Source: Rhizobium mongolense USDA 1844 (lineage in GTDB: Bacteria; Pseudomonadota; Alphaproteobacteria; Rhizobiales; Rhizobiaceae). Taken from it: a DNA stretch of 64,000 nt. The notes beneath the pieces are model-generated. The model ran no database searches. It was given only the letters and a program-made list of their open reading frames with translations, and was not told where the DNA came from. Of this stretch, positions 9,062 to 19,593 are shown piece after piece; position 1 is the first letter of the stretch, and each line of letters starts with the position of its first letter. A program made the translations under genes and the position numbers. The stretch is from assembly GCF_000419765.1 (NCBI RefSeq), contig NZ_ATTQ01000009.1:186001-250000 (forward strand), written 5' to 3'.

Positions 9062-9967
9062 TTATGGCAACTGCGCATAGCTTTCGGACAAAGCCGCATA
9101 CTCGGCGTCATTGAGCGCTACCAGTGGCGGACGCGTGCGTTTCCACGCGCTGTCGCCCGTCTTGAGGCCGACCATCGCCTTGATCGCCGGGATCTGCACA
9201 TAGGAATTCGAAAGCGTCCGATAGGCATTGATGCGGTCTTGCGCCGCATCGACCTCTGCCGCGCGTGTCGCGTCGTGAACGTGGTCATAGACGGCGCGGA
9301 GCGAAGAGGCGACCAAATTGGACGTGGCCGTAATACAGCCGGCACCACCTGCCTTCAACAAAGGCAGCAACAATGGGTCTGCGCCGCAAAGCACCGAAAA
9401 GCCGGGATGAGCGGCGATGATTGCCTGCATGTTATTGAAATCGCCCGCCGATTCTTTGATGCCAACCACGGTTTCGGGGAAGGCGTCGACGAGTCTGCCG
9501 ATCAATGGGATCGAGATCGGAATGCCGGAGACCTGCGGGATATGATAGAGAATGACGCGCAGGCGACTGTCGTTCACTCGGCTCAGAATCTGCAAATAAG
9601 CATTGAAGAGGCCATCGTCCGATACGCCCTTGTAGTAGAAGGGAGGCAACATAACGACCTTGGTCACTCCGAGCGAAAGCGCATGATTGGTGAGCTCGAT
9701 GGTCTCGGGAATGGCGGCAACGCCGGTCCCCGGCAGAAGGTTTTCGGCCGCAATGCCGGCGTTCAGGGCCGCTTCAAGAATCGTGCGCCGTTCGGCCATC
9801 GAGAATGAGTTCGCTTCGCCCGTCGTGCCGAGAAGCGCCACACCGTGACATCCCTCGGAAAGCAGACGTTGGCAATGCTCGGTGAAAAGGCCAAGATCCG
9901 GGCTGCCGTCAGCGTTGAGAGGCGTGGTTGCGGCGCTGAAGACGCCTGTAATTTTATGATTGCTCAT
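9062..9967 (-). CDS. DapA/NanA-family lyase (dihydrodipicolinate synthase family)
   Basis: A 301-residue class I aldolase-fold protein. It has LLGTTGEANS (pyruvate carboxylate binding), the active-site Tyr in YHIPQVSG and the Schiff-base Lys in VGIKESAGD. Family members condense or cleave pyruvate with an aldehyde, for example dihydrodipicolinate synthase, sialic acid lyase or keto-acid-sugar aldolases and dehydratases. Its position in a catabolic operon beside a sialidase-fold protein favours an acid-sugar lyase rather than lysine synthesis. The start at 9967 has GAGGAAGAA just upstream. It is the first gene of the minus arm. Confidence 0.9.
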   Translation of the reverse strand: MSNHKITGVFSAATTPLNADGSPDLGLFTEHCQRLLSEGCHGVALLGTTGEANSFSMAERRTILEAALNAGIAAENLLPGTGVAAIPETIELTNHALSLGVTKVVMLPPFYYKGVSDDGLFNAYLQILSRVNDSRLRVILYHIPQVSGIPISIPLIGRLVDAFPETVVGIKESAGDFNNMQAIIAAHPGFSVLCGADPLLLPLLKAGGAGCITATSNLVASSLRAVYDHVHDATRAAEVDAAQDRINAYRTLSNSYVQIPAIKAMVGLKTGDSAWKRTRPPLVALNDAEYAALSESYAQLP

Positions 9968-10251
9968 TTCTTCCTCCTCGCAAAAAGCGACAGCGCCTTC
10001 ATGCGTTTTTTGTCCCAATGTTTTCGTTCATAGGATAAGTTGTTGTCAATCTTACAAGCTGTGCGTTGATGCTGCTGAAAGATTAAGTTACTGTTATAAT
10101 GCAATAAAACCTAGCATCAAGAATTTTGAAGCCTCGAATCTGAATTTTATATTGACAGATTTACATTGTCGCGCGACTCTGCGGCTCAATTCCATCGCGC
10201 TGGCTCGGGGAGGGCTTTCGAGGGCGCATTGAATGCTCATGGGAGGAGCAG
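9968..10251. promoter_or_regulatory. Divergent promoter region with candidate GntR operator
   Basis: This 284-base gene-free region lies between the DapA-family gene (minus) and the ABC binding protein (plus). It is AT-rich in the middle. At 10043-10057 there is TTGTCAATCTTACAA, with TTGT and ACAA arms, and at about 10151-10169 a TTGACAGATTTACATTGTC stretch. FCD-type GntR regulators often bind short TTGT..ACAA-like dyads, and such a regulator ends the plus arm at 17792. The assignment to that regulator is inference. Confidence 0.4.
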
Positions 10252-11898
10252 ATGACAATTCGCGAGAACGAGACTGCCTCACAAATTTCGCGCCGTGATG
10301 CGCTGAAGCTCGGCCTCGCGGCAGGCGTCGGCCTGACGATGTTCGGCATGGGCGCACGGGTTGTCATGGCCGAGGAAGGTCAGGTCCTGAAAGCCATCAA
10401 TCCGGCTTTCGACCAGGATTGGTCGCCACTGCGCGGCGGCGGCAGAACCTTCCGCTGGAATTCTTTCTGGTGGGCATCGCCGATGTATTTCGACACAGAA
10501 GGCAAGTTGCAGCCTTATGTATTCACGAGCTGGGAATCGTCCGACAACAAGGTCTGGACCTTCAAGCTCGATCCGAAGGCTGTTTTTTCTGACGGCAGCA
10601 AGATCACGTCGGCGGATGTGAAGGGTTCATGGGAAGTGGCCTCGATGCCGAACACCAAGAGCCAGCGCGCCGACCAAGTGCTGAGCAAGGTGCAAGGCTA
10701 CAAAGAGATCGGAGCCGGTTCCGGCACTGAGCTTACCGGGGTTGCAACGCCGGATGAAGGAACGGTCACCGTTACGCTCACGCAAGCTGACCCGATTTTC
10801 TTCATGCGCCTGGCAAACCATATCATTCCGGTGACCAAGGCGTCGCAGTCGAGAGGCGGCGACGGCGAGGAGATTACCGACTGGTATAAGCCGGACAATA
10901 ATGCCGTCTATTCGGGTCCTTTCAAGCTCACGAGCATCGACATCGACGCAGGGACTCTGACATTTGAGCCGAACGAGAATTTCTTCGGTCCGAAGCCGAA
11001 GCTTGCTCGCATCGAGATCAGCTCGATCGAAGACAACGTGACGGCGACTTCGCTCATCAATTCCGGTGAATACAACGTCCACACGGAACTCGTCACCTCG
11101 ACGATTATCCAGGATCTCGGCCCGGAGTTTTCGGCAGGCCCGATCATTCCTACGAGCCAGCACTTCTGGTTCAACACCTCGCGTGCACCGATGAACGATC
11201 CGAAAGTGCGTCAGGCACTGATCATGGCGGTTGACCGCGACGGTCTTTTCAAGGCGTCTTATCCGGATGGGCCGCACAAGAAGGCAGACCAGATCCTGAA
11301 TTCCGTGCCTGGTGCGGACGGCTCCGGCTTCGACCCCTATCCTTTTGATCCGGAAGGCGCAAAGAAGCTGCTTGCTGAATCGAGCTATGGTGGTCCCGAG
11401 CGGCTACCGAAGATCATGTTCGTCGGCGTCTCGGCGCCCGCGATCCAGGCAGCTGCCCAGTTCATCGCGGAACAGTGGCGTCAGAACCTCGGCATTACCG
11501 CAGTCGACATGAAGCCGCAACAGGACGCCTATGCCGGGCCCGACCAGAACTCGGTTCAGATTTTCCGCGACGATGTCGGCACGCGTGTCCCGGATGCCGT
11601 TTCCTATCTTGCCGGTTCCATCGCCTCCACGTCCTCGAACGCCCAGAACAAGCTCGGGGGCTACAAGAACGACAAGGTGGACAGCCTGCTTGCCGAAGCC
11701 GCGACCAAGGCTGCCGACGACCCGCAGCGCGTGAAACTGGCGCAGGAGGCTCAAAAGGCGTTCCGCGACGATTGGGCATTCATTCCATGGTATTCTCAGG
11801 CGATGTCCCGCTGGGCGACGAAGGAGGTCAAGGGCATGGAGAAGAACCTGGACTGGCAAGTGGTTGCGCCATGGGACATTTCCATCGGGCAAGCATGA
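10252..11898 (+). CDS. ABC transporter substrate-binding protein, peptide/oligosaccharide (DppA/OppA) family
   Basis: A 548-residue periplasmic binding protein (SBP family 5). The N-terminus has a Tat-type signal, SRRDALKLGLAAG, followed by a hydrophobic stretch and a cleavage site near VVMAEE. The middle has the typical family blocks DPKAVFSDGSKITSADV and FNTSRAPMNDPKVRQAL. It starts a five-gene transporter and kinase operon. Binding proteins of this family import not only peptides but also oligosaccharides and sugar acids in rhizobia, and the catabolic genes around it favour a carbohydrate-type ligand (inference). Confidence 0.93.
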   Translation: MTIRENETASQISRRDALKLGLAAGVGLTMFGMGARVVMAEEGQVLKAINPAFDQDWSPLRGGGRTFRWNSFWWASPMYFDTEGKLQPYVFTSWESSDNKVWTFKLDPKAVFSDGSKITSADVKGSWEVASMPNTKSQRADQVLSKVQGYKEIGAGSGTELTGVATPDEGTVTVTLTQADPIFFMRLANHIIPVTKASQSRGGDGEEITDWYKPDNNAVYSGPFKLTSIDIDAGTLTFEPNENFFGPKPKLARIEISSIEDNVTATSLINSGEYNVHTELVTSTIIQDLGPEFSAGPIIPTSQHFWFNTSRAPMNDPKVRQALIMAVDRDGLFKASYPDGPHKKADQILNSVPGADGSGFDPYPFDPEGAKKLLAESSYGGPERLPKIMFVGVSAPAIQAAAQFIAEQWRQNLGITAVDMKPQQDAYAGPDQNSVQIFRDDVGTRVPDAVSYLAGSIASTSSNAQNKLGGYKNDKVDSLLAEAATKAADDPQRVKLAQEAQKAFRDDWAFIPWYSQAMSRWATKEVKGMEKNLDWQVVAPWDISIGQA

Positions 11899-11933
11899 CG
11901 GCTTTCGCCGATCTTGGTAGCTGAACAGCAGCC

Positions 11934-11959
11934 GCGCGAAGACCGTAAGGCCTTCGCGC
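11934..11959 (+). other. Intercistronic stem-loop after the binding-protein gene
   Basis: GCGCGAAG (11934-11941) and CTTCGCGC (11952-11959) form an 8-bp stem with a 10-base loop in the 132-base gap between the binding protein and the first permease. There is no T-run, so it is not a full terminator. Stems at this place commonly protect the binding-protein message and lower permease expression, but that role is inferred here. Confidence 0.45.
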
Positions 11960-12030
11960 ATGTTCAAGCAAGGCGCGGTTGTCCGCGGCGCTCCCGTGAG
12001 AACCGCACCGAACAACAGGTGGAGGTGGCT

Positions 12031-12987
12031 TTGTTTCGCTACGTGTTAACGCGGTTTGCCATCTGGATTCCGTCCGTCCTTGTCGTGATGATGGCCGTTT
12101 ATGCGATGGCATTTTACGGTGCCGGCGATCCGATCAAGCTGATCTTTCTTCGTGCACCGGGCGACGTCGCCTATAATCCGGAGCGTATCGAAGCCATTCG
12201 AGAGAGCGCCGGCCTCAACAAACCATTCATCGAGCAGTTCGGCTTTTACATCTGGAACCTGCTGCATGGCCAGTTCGGCAATTCGCTGACCTCGGGCCGC
12301 TCGGTCTGGGCGATGGTTTCCGCAGCCGCTCCCGTCTCCTTCAAACTGGCGCTCTGTTCCATCATCTTGACAGCGGTCGTCGCCATCCCCCTGGGCATGA
12401 TCGCCGCGCTCAATCAGAATTCCAAGCTCGACTATACGATCCTCGGCTCGGCCCTGTTTTTATGGGCAATTCCGGCCTATGTCGCCGGACCGCTGCTCAT
12501 GGTCGGGTTGATCGTCTTCCTGCCGATGATCAAGGTTCCCTACGGCTGGGGCGGTATCTTTGATGTCCGCATCCTGCTGCCCCTGATTGTTTTGTCCTTT
12601 CAGCCGATTGCGCTTATCGTACGCCAGACGCGTGCGGCAGTCATTGAAGTGCTGTCGGAGGACTTTGTACGTACGGCACGCGCCAAGGGCGTGCCGGAAA
12701 TCGTCGTCGCTCTCAGGCATATCCTGCGCCCGGTGCTGACCCCGGTCGTCACCCAGCTCGGACTCATCATGATCACCATCGTCAACGGGGCGATCTTCGT
12801 CGAACTGGTCTTCGGCCTACCCGGCCTCGGCCGCCTGACCGTGCAGGCGCTCACGAATTCCGATTATCCCGTCATCCTGGCGATCACGCTCATCGGATCC
12901 TTCTTGGTCATGGTCTCGAACCTTCTGGTCGATGTTCTCTATCCGCTGCTTGATCCACGCGCCAACGATGCAAGAAGGAGCCGCTGA
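12031..12987 (+). CDS. ABC transporter permease, DppB/OppB type
   Basis: About 318 residues with six predicted membrane helices. The first runs over LTRFAIWIPSVLVVMMAVYA. The periplasmic N-terminal block includes AIRESAGLNKPFIEQF, and the cytoplasmic EAA-like loop is VRTARAKGVPE. I take the TTG at 12031 as start, because GGTGGAGG lies 5-8 bases before it. GTG at 12025 is an alternative, and the longer reading from 11914 would run through the stem-loop. It pairs with the following DppC-type permease, 2 bases away. Confidence 0.88.
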   Translation: MFRYVLTRFAIWIPSVLVVMMAVYAMAFYGAGDPIKLIFLRAPGDVAYNPERIEAIRESAGLNKPFIEQFGFYIWNLLHGQFGNSLTSGRSVWAMVSAAAPVSFKLALCSIILTAVVAIPLGMIAALNQNSKLDYTILGSALFLWAIPAYVAGPLLMVGLIVFLPMIKVPYGWGGIFDVRILLPLIVLSFQPIALIVRQTRAAVIEVLSEDFVRTARAKGVPEIVVALRHILRPVLTPVVTQLGLIMITIVNGAIFVELVFGLPGLGRLTVQALTNSDYPVILAITLIGSFLVMVSNLLVDVLYPLLDPRANDARRSR

Positions 12988-12989
12988 CA

Positions 12990-13948
12990 ATGTCCGCCGT
13001 CCCCCTCTCGACGTTCGAGACCGCCGAAGAACCGCCGGTCAGCCTGTGGCGCGATGCCTGGTTCCGCCTGAAGCGCAACAGGCTTGCCCTTTTCGGCCTC
13101 GCGGTTGTCCTGGTGCTGGCCCTCGCAGCGGTCTTCGGACCATACCTTACGCCCTATGACTACCTGGGCCAGGACCTTGAGGCCCGCAATGCCGCGCCCT
13201 CGCTGACACATCTATTCGGCACCGATGATCTTGGCCGGGATGTCTTCAGCCGCGTCGTCTTCGGCACACGCACTGCCTTTCTCGTCGCCGTGATCGTCAC
13301 GCTCGTCGCCGTTCTGATCGGACTGACCCTCGGCGCTGTTGCTGGCTTCTTCGGCGATCCGTTCGATCGCGTCATCATGTGGCTGACCGATGTCACCATG
13401 TCCGTGCCGAACCTGCTCCTGGTCGTCGTCATCAACGCTTCGCTGAAATCGCCGATCACCAACTGGATGGAGGCCCGCTACCTGGAGACTCTCAATCCTT
13501 TTTATCGTCAGACGGTTTGGGTGGATTTCATCCTGGTTTTCGGGTCAATGGCCCTGATCGCCTGGCCGCCTTACGCCCGTCTCGTCCGCGCCCAGGTCCT
13601 GTCGATCCGCAGCCGGCCCTATATCACGGCGGCGCAGGCGCTCGGCCTTTCGAACTGGATCGTCATTAAGCGCTACGTCATTCCGAATGCACTCGGTCCG
13701 CTGATCGTTTCCGTCAGCGCCGGTCTCGGTACGGCGATGGTGCTTGAAAGCGCCTTCAGTTTCCTGGGTGTCGGCGTCAATCCGCCCACTCCCAGCTGGG
13801 GCAACATGATCTCGGATGGCCTGCGCGTCTGGCAGCATTATCCGCACCTACTTGCCGCGCCGGCGGCTGTGCTTGGCCTTGCCTCGGTTGCTTTCAGCTT
13901 CCTGGGCGACGGTCTCAATGACGCGCTCAATCCGCGGGGCAGCAAGTA

Positions 13949-13949
<1 letters not shown>
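12990..13949 (+). CDS. ABC transporter permease, DppC/OppC type
   Basis: A 319-residue inner-membrane protein. The N-terminal cytoplasmic segment has the family sign RLKRNRLALFGLAVVLVLAL, then HLFGTDDLGRDVFSRVV and the EAA loop around YITAAQALGLSNWIVIKRYV, ending NDALNPR. It forms the channel heterodimer with the DppB-type permease. Its stop overlaps the ATG of the first ATPase (TAATG), so translation is coupled. Confidence 0.93.
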
Positions 13950-14952
<1,003 letters not shown>

Positions 14953-14953
<1 letters not shown>

Positions 14954-15945
14954 TGGGCGCTGAACCGCTTCTTAAGGTCGAAAACCTGGTCAAGCACTTC
15001 CACGTCAAGCTCGGCGCTTTCGGCGAGCGCTCGGCGACCGTCTATGCGCTCGACAACGTCAATCTGGATATCATGGAAGGCGAGACCCTAAGCCTTGTCG
15101 GGGAATCCGGTTGCGGCAAATCGACGACCGGTTTCACGATCCTCAATCTCTACAAGGCGACGAGCGGCAAGGTTGTCTATAAGGGGCAGGATCTGTCGAG
15201 GCTTGGCGAAAAGGAAATGCGGCCATTCCGCCGCGACCTGCAGATCGTCTTTCAAGATCCCTATTCGACGCTCAATCCGCGTATGACGATCGGCGAGGCG
15301 ATCGGCGAGCCGATCCTTTTTCACAAGTTGTGCACCAAGGCTGAGCTCAAGGACAAGGTCGCAACCCTCCTGAGCGATGTTGGGCTGCCGGCGCGCTTTG
15401 TGCAGCGCTATCCGCATGAGCTTTCAGGCGGCCAGCGCCAGCGCGTCGTCATCGCGCGCGCGCTTGCCTGCCAGCCGAAATTCATCGTCTGCGACGAGGC
15501 AATCTCAGCGCTCGACGTGTCGATCCAGGCACAGATTATCAATCTGCTGCTCGACCTGCAGGAAAAATACAGCCTCACCTATCTCTTCATCGCGCATGAC
15601 CTGGCGGTCGTCCGCCATATCAGCACGCGCGTCGGCGTCATGTATCTCGGCCGGCTTGCCGAGCTTGCCAGCCGCGAAGAGCTGTTCGGTAATCCGTTGC
15701 ATCCCTATACGAAGGCGCTGCTTTCGGCCGTGCCGGAAACCGATCCTTCTCACGAGCGAAGCCGCAAGCGCCAGATCCTGCAGGGTGACGTTCCAAGTCC
15801 GCTCAGCCCGCCGTCCGGCTGCCGCTTCCACACCCGCTGCCCGATCGCAATCGATGTCTGCAGCAGGCTCGTTCCGGAATGGAAGGAAGCAAAACCCGGC
15901 CATCTCGTTGCCTGCCACGCCGTCAATACGGGACAGACGACATGA
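14953..15945 (+). CDS. ABC transporter ATP-binding protein, DppF/OppF type
   Basis: A 330-residue second ATPase of the dipeptide/oligopeptide-type importer. Walker A is GESGCGKST, the signature is LSGGQRQRV, Walker B is FIVCDEAISALD (an Ala-Ile in place of the usual Pro-Thr after DE), and the H-loop is FIAHDLAVV. The C-terminal block SGCRFHTRCPIA is typical. I chose ATG at 14953, which overlaps the stop of the upstream ATPase, over an upstream start at 14917. The DUF1537 kinase start overlaps its own stop, so kinase and importer are translationally coupled. Confidence 0.93.
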
Positions 15946-17003
15946 CGCTGAAAGTCGCCATCATTGCCGACGATCTGACTGGGGCGCTCGATACGGGCAC
16001 GCCGTTCGTAAAGGCAGGGTTTGCGGTTGCGGTTGCCATTGATGTTGAGGCGGCAAAAGAGGCGATTGCGAGGAGCGCCGATGTCGTCGTCATCAACACA
16101 GCCTCGCGTGCTCTTGCAGGGGATGCGGCCGCACATAGGGTGCGGCTCGCAGCACAGCTCTTGCTGTCCGCCGAACCTGCGATCGTCATGAAGAAGATCG
16201 ATTCCAGGTTAAAAGGCAACGTCGCTGCCGAAAGCGCGGCCCTCGCCGAGGTATTCGCCTTCAAGTCGGTTCTGGTCGCGCCGGCGGTTCCGGACCAGGA
16301 GCGCATTACCTATCGCGGCTGCGTCGTCGGGCGTGGTGTGGATAATCCGATCCCGGTTGCCGAGCTTTTTGCCAACCATTCGCAAACAGTGGCTGTTGCA
16401 GATGCCGAGGATGATATTGATCTCGACTCTATCGCCGGCGAAAATGATTGGCGTTCGGTTCTTGCCGTCGGCGCGCGTGGCCTTGGCGCGGCCCTGGCCA
16501 GACGCCTGGGGAAGGCGGGCGTGCAAAGCCAAACCTTTGAGCCGGCCCGTAAGACGCTCTTTGCCTTCGGTTCCCGCGATCCGATTACGGCCCAGCAGAT
16601 GGACCGCCTTGAGGCATCCGGTGCCTTGCGCATGATCGCCGACGCACCGATGGGTGCTGTGGAATGCGGCGAAGGTTTGGCGCTCCCGGCTCTGCTTCGC
16701 TGTCGCGGCGAAATTGCAGATGATGCTGCAGCCGTAGCGCATCGCTTTGCGAAAGGCGTAAAATCGGCCATGGACGATACGCGGCCGGATATGTTGATGG
16801 TTGGCGGTGGCGATACTGCGCTTGCGGTGTTTCGCGAGCTTGGTATCCGCATCCTTGTCCCGAAAGGTGAAATCGAGGCAGGCGTGCCGTGGTTCGACGT
16901 TACAGCCGCAGACGGGCGAAATCTCCGTTGTGCGGTAAAGTCCGGGGGCTTCGGCAGCTCCGATAGTTTGCTAAAACTGATTGTGCGGAATCAGGCGGCG
17001 TAG
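15942..17003 (+). CDS. Four-carbon acid sugar kinase family protein (DUF1537)
   Basis: A 353-residue ATP-dependent kinase of the DtnK/DenK/OtnK family. The N-terminal domain has IIADDLTGALDTGTPF (substrate site, residues about 7-22) and KKIDSRLKGN (about 86-95). The C-terminal ATP-binding part has VGGGDTALAVF and KSGGFGSSDS. Characterised members phosphorylate D-threonate, D-erythronate or 3-oxo-tetronates at O4. With PdxA2 at 5433-6419 this gives phosphorylation, oxidation and decarboxylation to dihydroxyacetone phosphate. It is somewhat shorter than the usual 400-430 residues. Its ATGA overlap with the transporter ATPase links uptake to phosphorylation. Confidence 0.9.
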   Translation: MTLKVAIIADDLTGALDTGTPFVKAGFAVAVAIDVEAAKEAIARSADVVVINTASRALAGDAAAHRVRLAAQLLLSAEPAIVMKKIDSRLKGNVAAESAALAEVFAFKSVLVAPAVPDQERITYRGCVVGRGVDNPIPVAELFANHSQTVAVADAEDDIDLDSIAGENDWRSVLAVGARGLGAALARRLGKAGVQSQTFEPARKTLFAFGSRDPITAQQMDRLEASGALRMIADAPMGAVECGEGLALPALLRCRGEIADDAAAVAHRFAKGVKSAMDDTRPDMLMVGGGDTALAVFRELGIRILVPKGEIEAGVPWFDVTAADGRNLRCAVKSGGFGSSDSLLKLIVRNQAA

Positions 17004-17006
17004 CGG

Positions 17007-17792
17007 ATGGCGGCGGGGAGAATGAACGTGGATGAAGCAAATGGCGCATCTTTGAACGCAGGTACCGGCCCAGCTGCAAAGCCAGAGCGCGGAAAGGCCG
17101 TGAAGCTGGTTGATCGCGTCTTCGACCAGCTTCTGGAGCGTATTCGCGCCGGAAACTATCCTCCCGATTCACGCTTGCCGGGAGAGCATGAACTGGCTTC
17201 GATGCTCGGCGTATCGCGCCCGATCGTTCGCGACGCGCTCGCACGCTTGCGCGACCAGGGCATGGTTTATGCCCGACAGGGGGCAGGAACCTTCGTCAGC
17301 GCCCACGGTTCGCCTGCCGCGCAACTGGCTTACTCGCCTGTCAAGACAATCGCGGACATTCAGCGTTGCTACGAATTTCGCCTGACGATCGAGCCCGCGG
17401 CGGCTTACTTCGCCGCCAAACGCCGCGACAGTGCAGCACTTGAGAAGATCGCAACAGCGCTTGCGGACCTTCGTGAGGCGACGAACCACCAGCTTCATCG
17501 AACAGACGCCGATTTCCTGTTCCACCGGGCTGTCACTGAGGCTGCGAACAATCACTATTACACGGCCTCCATGGACGCCCTCAAACCGCATATCGCGGTC
17601 GGTATGCATCTGCATGGGCTGTCGCTTCTCGGCCCCCGGCAGGGGCTTCAGAAAGTGTTTCAGGAACACGATGAAATCTACAAGGCTATTGCCGACGGCC
17701 GGGCAGACGACGCCCGGGATCTGATGAAGGCCCATCTCGAAGGATCGAGAGATCGCCTCTTCGAGGGCCGGGTTCTCGACCTTTCCTTTTAG
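17007..17792 (+). CDS. GntR-family transcriptional regulator (FadR/FCD subfamily)
   Basis: A regulator of up to 261 residues. A winged helix at about residues 31-95 has LPGEHELASMLGVSRPIVRDAL and GAGTFVS. The all-helical FCD ligand domain has YEFRLTIEPAAAYFAA and conserved metal-site histidines in DADFLFHRAV, GMHLHG and FQEHDEIYKAI. FCD regulators of sugar-acid pathways bind a pathway acid. It is last in the transporter and kinase operon, so it probably controls both arms from the 9968-10251 region (inference). The true start may be the ATG at 17022 or GTG at 17029, because GGGGAG at 17015-17020 is best spaced for the latter. Confidence 0.9.
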   Translation: MAAGRMNVDEANGASLNAGTGPAAKPERGKAVKLVDRVFDQLLERIRAGNYPPDSRLPGEHELASMLGVSRPIVRDALARLRDQGMVYARQGAGTFVSAHGSPAAQLAYSPVKTIADIQRCYEFRLTIEPAAAYFAAKRRDSAALEKIATALADLREATNHQLHRTDADFLFHRAVTEAANNHYYTASMDALKPHIAVGMHLHGLSLLGPRQGLQKVFQEHDEIYKAIADGRADDARDLMKAHLEGSRDRLFEGRVLDLSF

Positions 17793-17961
17793 GCATCAGC
17801 GACGCTGTCATGGAGGTCTGTCGCTGCCACGGCCTGCGATCGGCACTTTCGTCTGCGCTCCTGCTCATGGAAAAGACAAAACAGTCTCTATTGGCGCGTG
17901 CCCGTTTGCGCTTGCACATGCTACGATATTGTTTCCTTCAACAGTTAGGGACAATCAACTC

Positions 17962-19293
17962 ATGACGGGCCAAGATGGCGGTATTCTTGATTATGTCGGA
18001 ATTCTTGCCGTGTTTTTTCTCGTGGGCGCCAACGGTTTCTTCGTGGCTGCCGAATTCGCATTGGTTTCCGTCAGGCGCAGCCGCGTGGCCGAGCTCGTGA
18101 CCGCCGGACGTATGAACGCTTCAGCGCTTCAGCGGGCCGTGGACAATCTCGATGCAAACCTTGCGGCCACACAGCTCGGCATAACGATCTCTTCGCTCGC
18201 TCTGGGCTGGGTCGGCGAACCGGCACTGGCGCATCTGATCGAGCCGCTCTTGGCCTGGCTGCCCGGTGACTGGGCAAGGACAGGCTCTCATGCCATCGCA
18301 GTCGTCATTGCGTTCGTGATCATAACGGCGCTTCACATCGTGCTTGGTGAACTGGCACCTAAGAGCCTCGCTCTCCAGCGTAGCGAGGGAACGTCATTGG
18401 CCGTGGTCCGGCCGCTTGGGTTTTTTCTTATCCTATTCAAGCCGGCGATATTTGCCCTCAATGGTATGGGTAACTTCGTGCTTCGTGCTTTCGGTCTTCA
18501 CGCCGGAACTGGCGAATCCTCCTTCCACTCTCCGCATGAGCTGAAGTTGCTGGTGGCCGAAAGCCAGGAGGCGGGTCTTCTCAACCAGGTGCAGCAGCAG
18601 CTCGTCGAGCGCGTCCTCAATATCGGCGAGAGACCGATCTCCGATGTCATGACACCGCGTCTCGACGTCGAGTGGTTCGATGCCGACGACAGCGAGGCAG
18701 AAATTCTGAGGACGATTAGGGAGTGCAGGCACGAACAGCTTCTCGTCGCTCGCGGCTCAATCGACGAGCCGATCGGGATGGTTCTTAAGAAGGACTTGCT
18801 CGATCAGGTTTTGGACGGCGGCAAGATCCGGCCGATGGATGTCATTAAGCAGCCGCTCGTGCTTCACGAAGGAACCTCGGTGGTCCGCGTGCTCAGCAGC
18901 TTCAAGGCGTCACCGGTCCACCTCGCTATCGTCATCGACGAATATGGCAGTCTGGAGGGGATTGTCACGCAGACGGACTTGCTGGAGGCGATCGCCGGGG
19001 AATTGCCGGGATCCGACGAGGAACCGGCTATCGTGGTTCGCGAAGATGGCTCACTGCTCGTTGATGCAATGATGCCGGCCTTCGACGCTTTCGAAAAACT
19101 AGGCCTGCGCAACAAACCGGACGCTGATTTCCATACGCTTGCGGGCTTTGCCCTTCATCAGCTCCAGCACATACCAGAGACCGGTGAGGTCTTCGAGTTC
19201 GACGGTTGGCGATTCGAGGTCATCGATATGGATGGTATGCGCATCGACAAGATCTTAGCGACGCGCAGTTCGACGCAAGGAGCGGATCTCTAA
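17962..19293 (+). CDS. Hemolysin family / CNNM-CorC-type membrane protein with CBS domains
   Basis: A 443-residue inner-membrane protein. The N-terminal DUF21 (CNNM) domain has three or four membrane segments, beginning YVGILAVFFLVGANGFFVAAE. A pair of CBS domains follows (ERPISDVMTPRLDVEWF at about 230, and DVIKQPLVLHEGTSVVRVL at about 295), then a C-terminal CorC_HlyC transporter-associated domain (FHTLAGFALHQL). Relatives are linked to Mg/Co efflux or membrane stability; the hemolysin name is historical. I use the ATG at 17962, because the earlier in-frame ATG at 17929 would add unrelated residues. The gene stands alone. Confidence 0.88.
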   Translation: MTGQDGGILDYVGILAVFFLVGANGFFVAAEFALVSVRRSRVAELVTAGRMNASALQRAVDNLDANLAATQLGITISSLALGWVGEPALAHLIEPLLAWLPGDWARTGSHAIAVVIAFVIITALHIVLGELAPKSLALQRSEGTSLAVVRPLGFFLILFKPAIFALNGMGNFVLRAFGLHAGTGESSFHSPHELKLLVAESQEAGLLNQVQQQLVERVLNIGERPISDVMTPRLDVEWFDADDSEAEILRTIRECRHEQLLVARGSIDEPIGMVLKKDLLDQVLDGGKIRPMDVIKQPLVLHEGTSVVRVLSSFKASPVHLAIVIDEYGSLEGIVTQTDLLEAIAGELPGSDEEPAIVVREDGSLLVDAMMPAFDAFEKLGLRNKPDADFHTLAGFALHQLQHIPETGEVFEFDGWRFEVIDMDGMRIDKILATRSSTQGADL

Positions 19294-19593
19294 ATTAGGC
19301 TGGCTGCCATTGCCGATTCCAGATGTCTGATCCGATGGATCCGATCACCAACGACTGTTGAAATCTCTAACGCAACTCCGATCATGCCTGCCATTATCGG
19401 GTTTCAAAAATCGATTCCCGGCGATTAGACGCTGCGCATATGGAGCTCCGCACCTGCGATTCATAGAAGCTGGTCAGTCGCCGGGGCAGAAAGAAATTTC
19501 CCCGTCATCCATTTCGGGACATGCTCATTCCTTTAATCTATTAAATTCATAGACAATAGTCTGTTTCACCATTCAAATCGGAAAGGAAAACAG
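19294..19593. promoter_or_regulatory. Gene-free leader with TAGAC-type dyad before the FMN reductase gene
   Basis: No convincing gene lies in these 300 bases. At 19550-19562 there is TAGACAATAGTCT, whose AGAC and GTCT half-sites surround a 4-base centre, 32 bases before the reductase start. Dyads with TAGAC half-sites are used by some TetR-family repressors of flavin-linked detoxification genes (for example the NemR type). No such regulator is in the window, so the assignment is tentative. Confidence 0.3.
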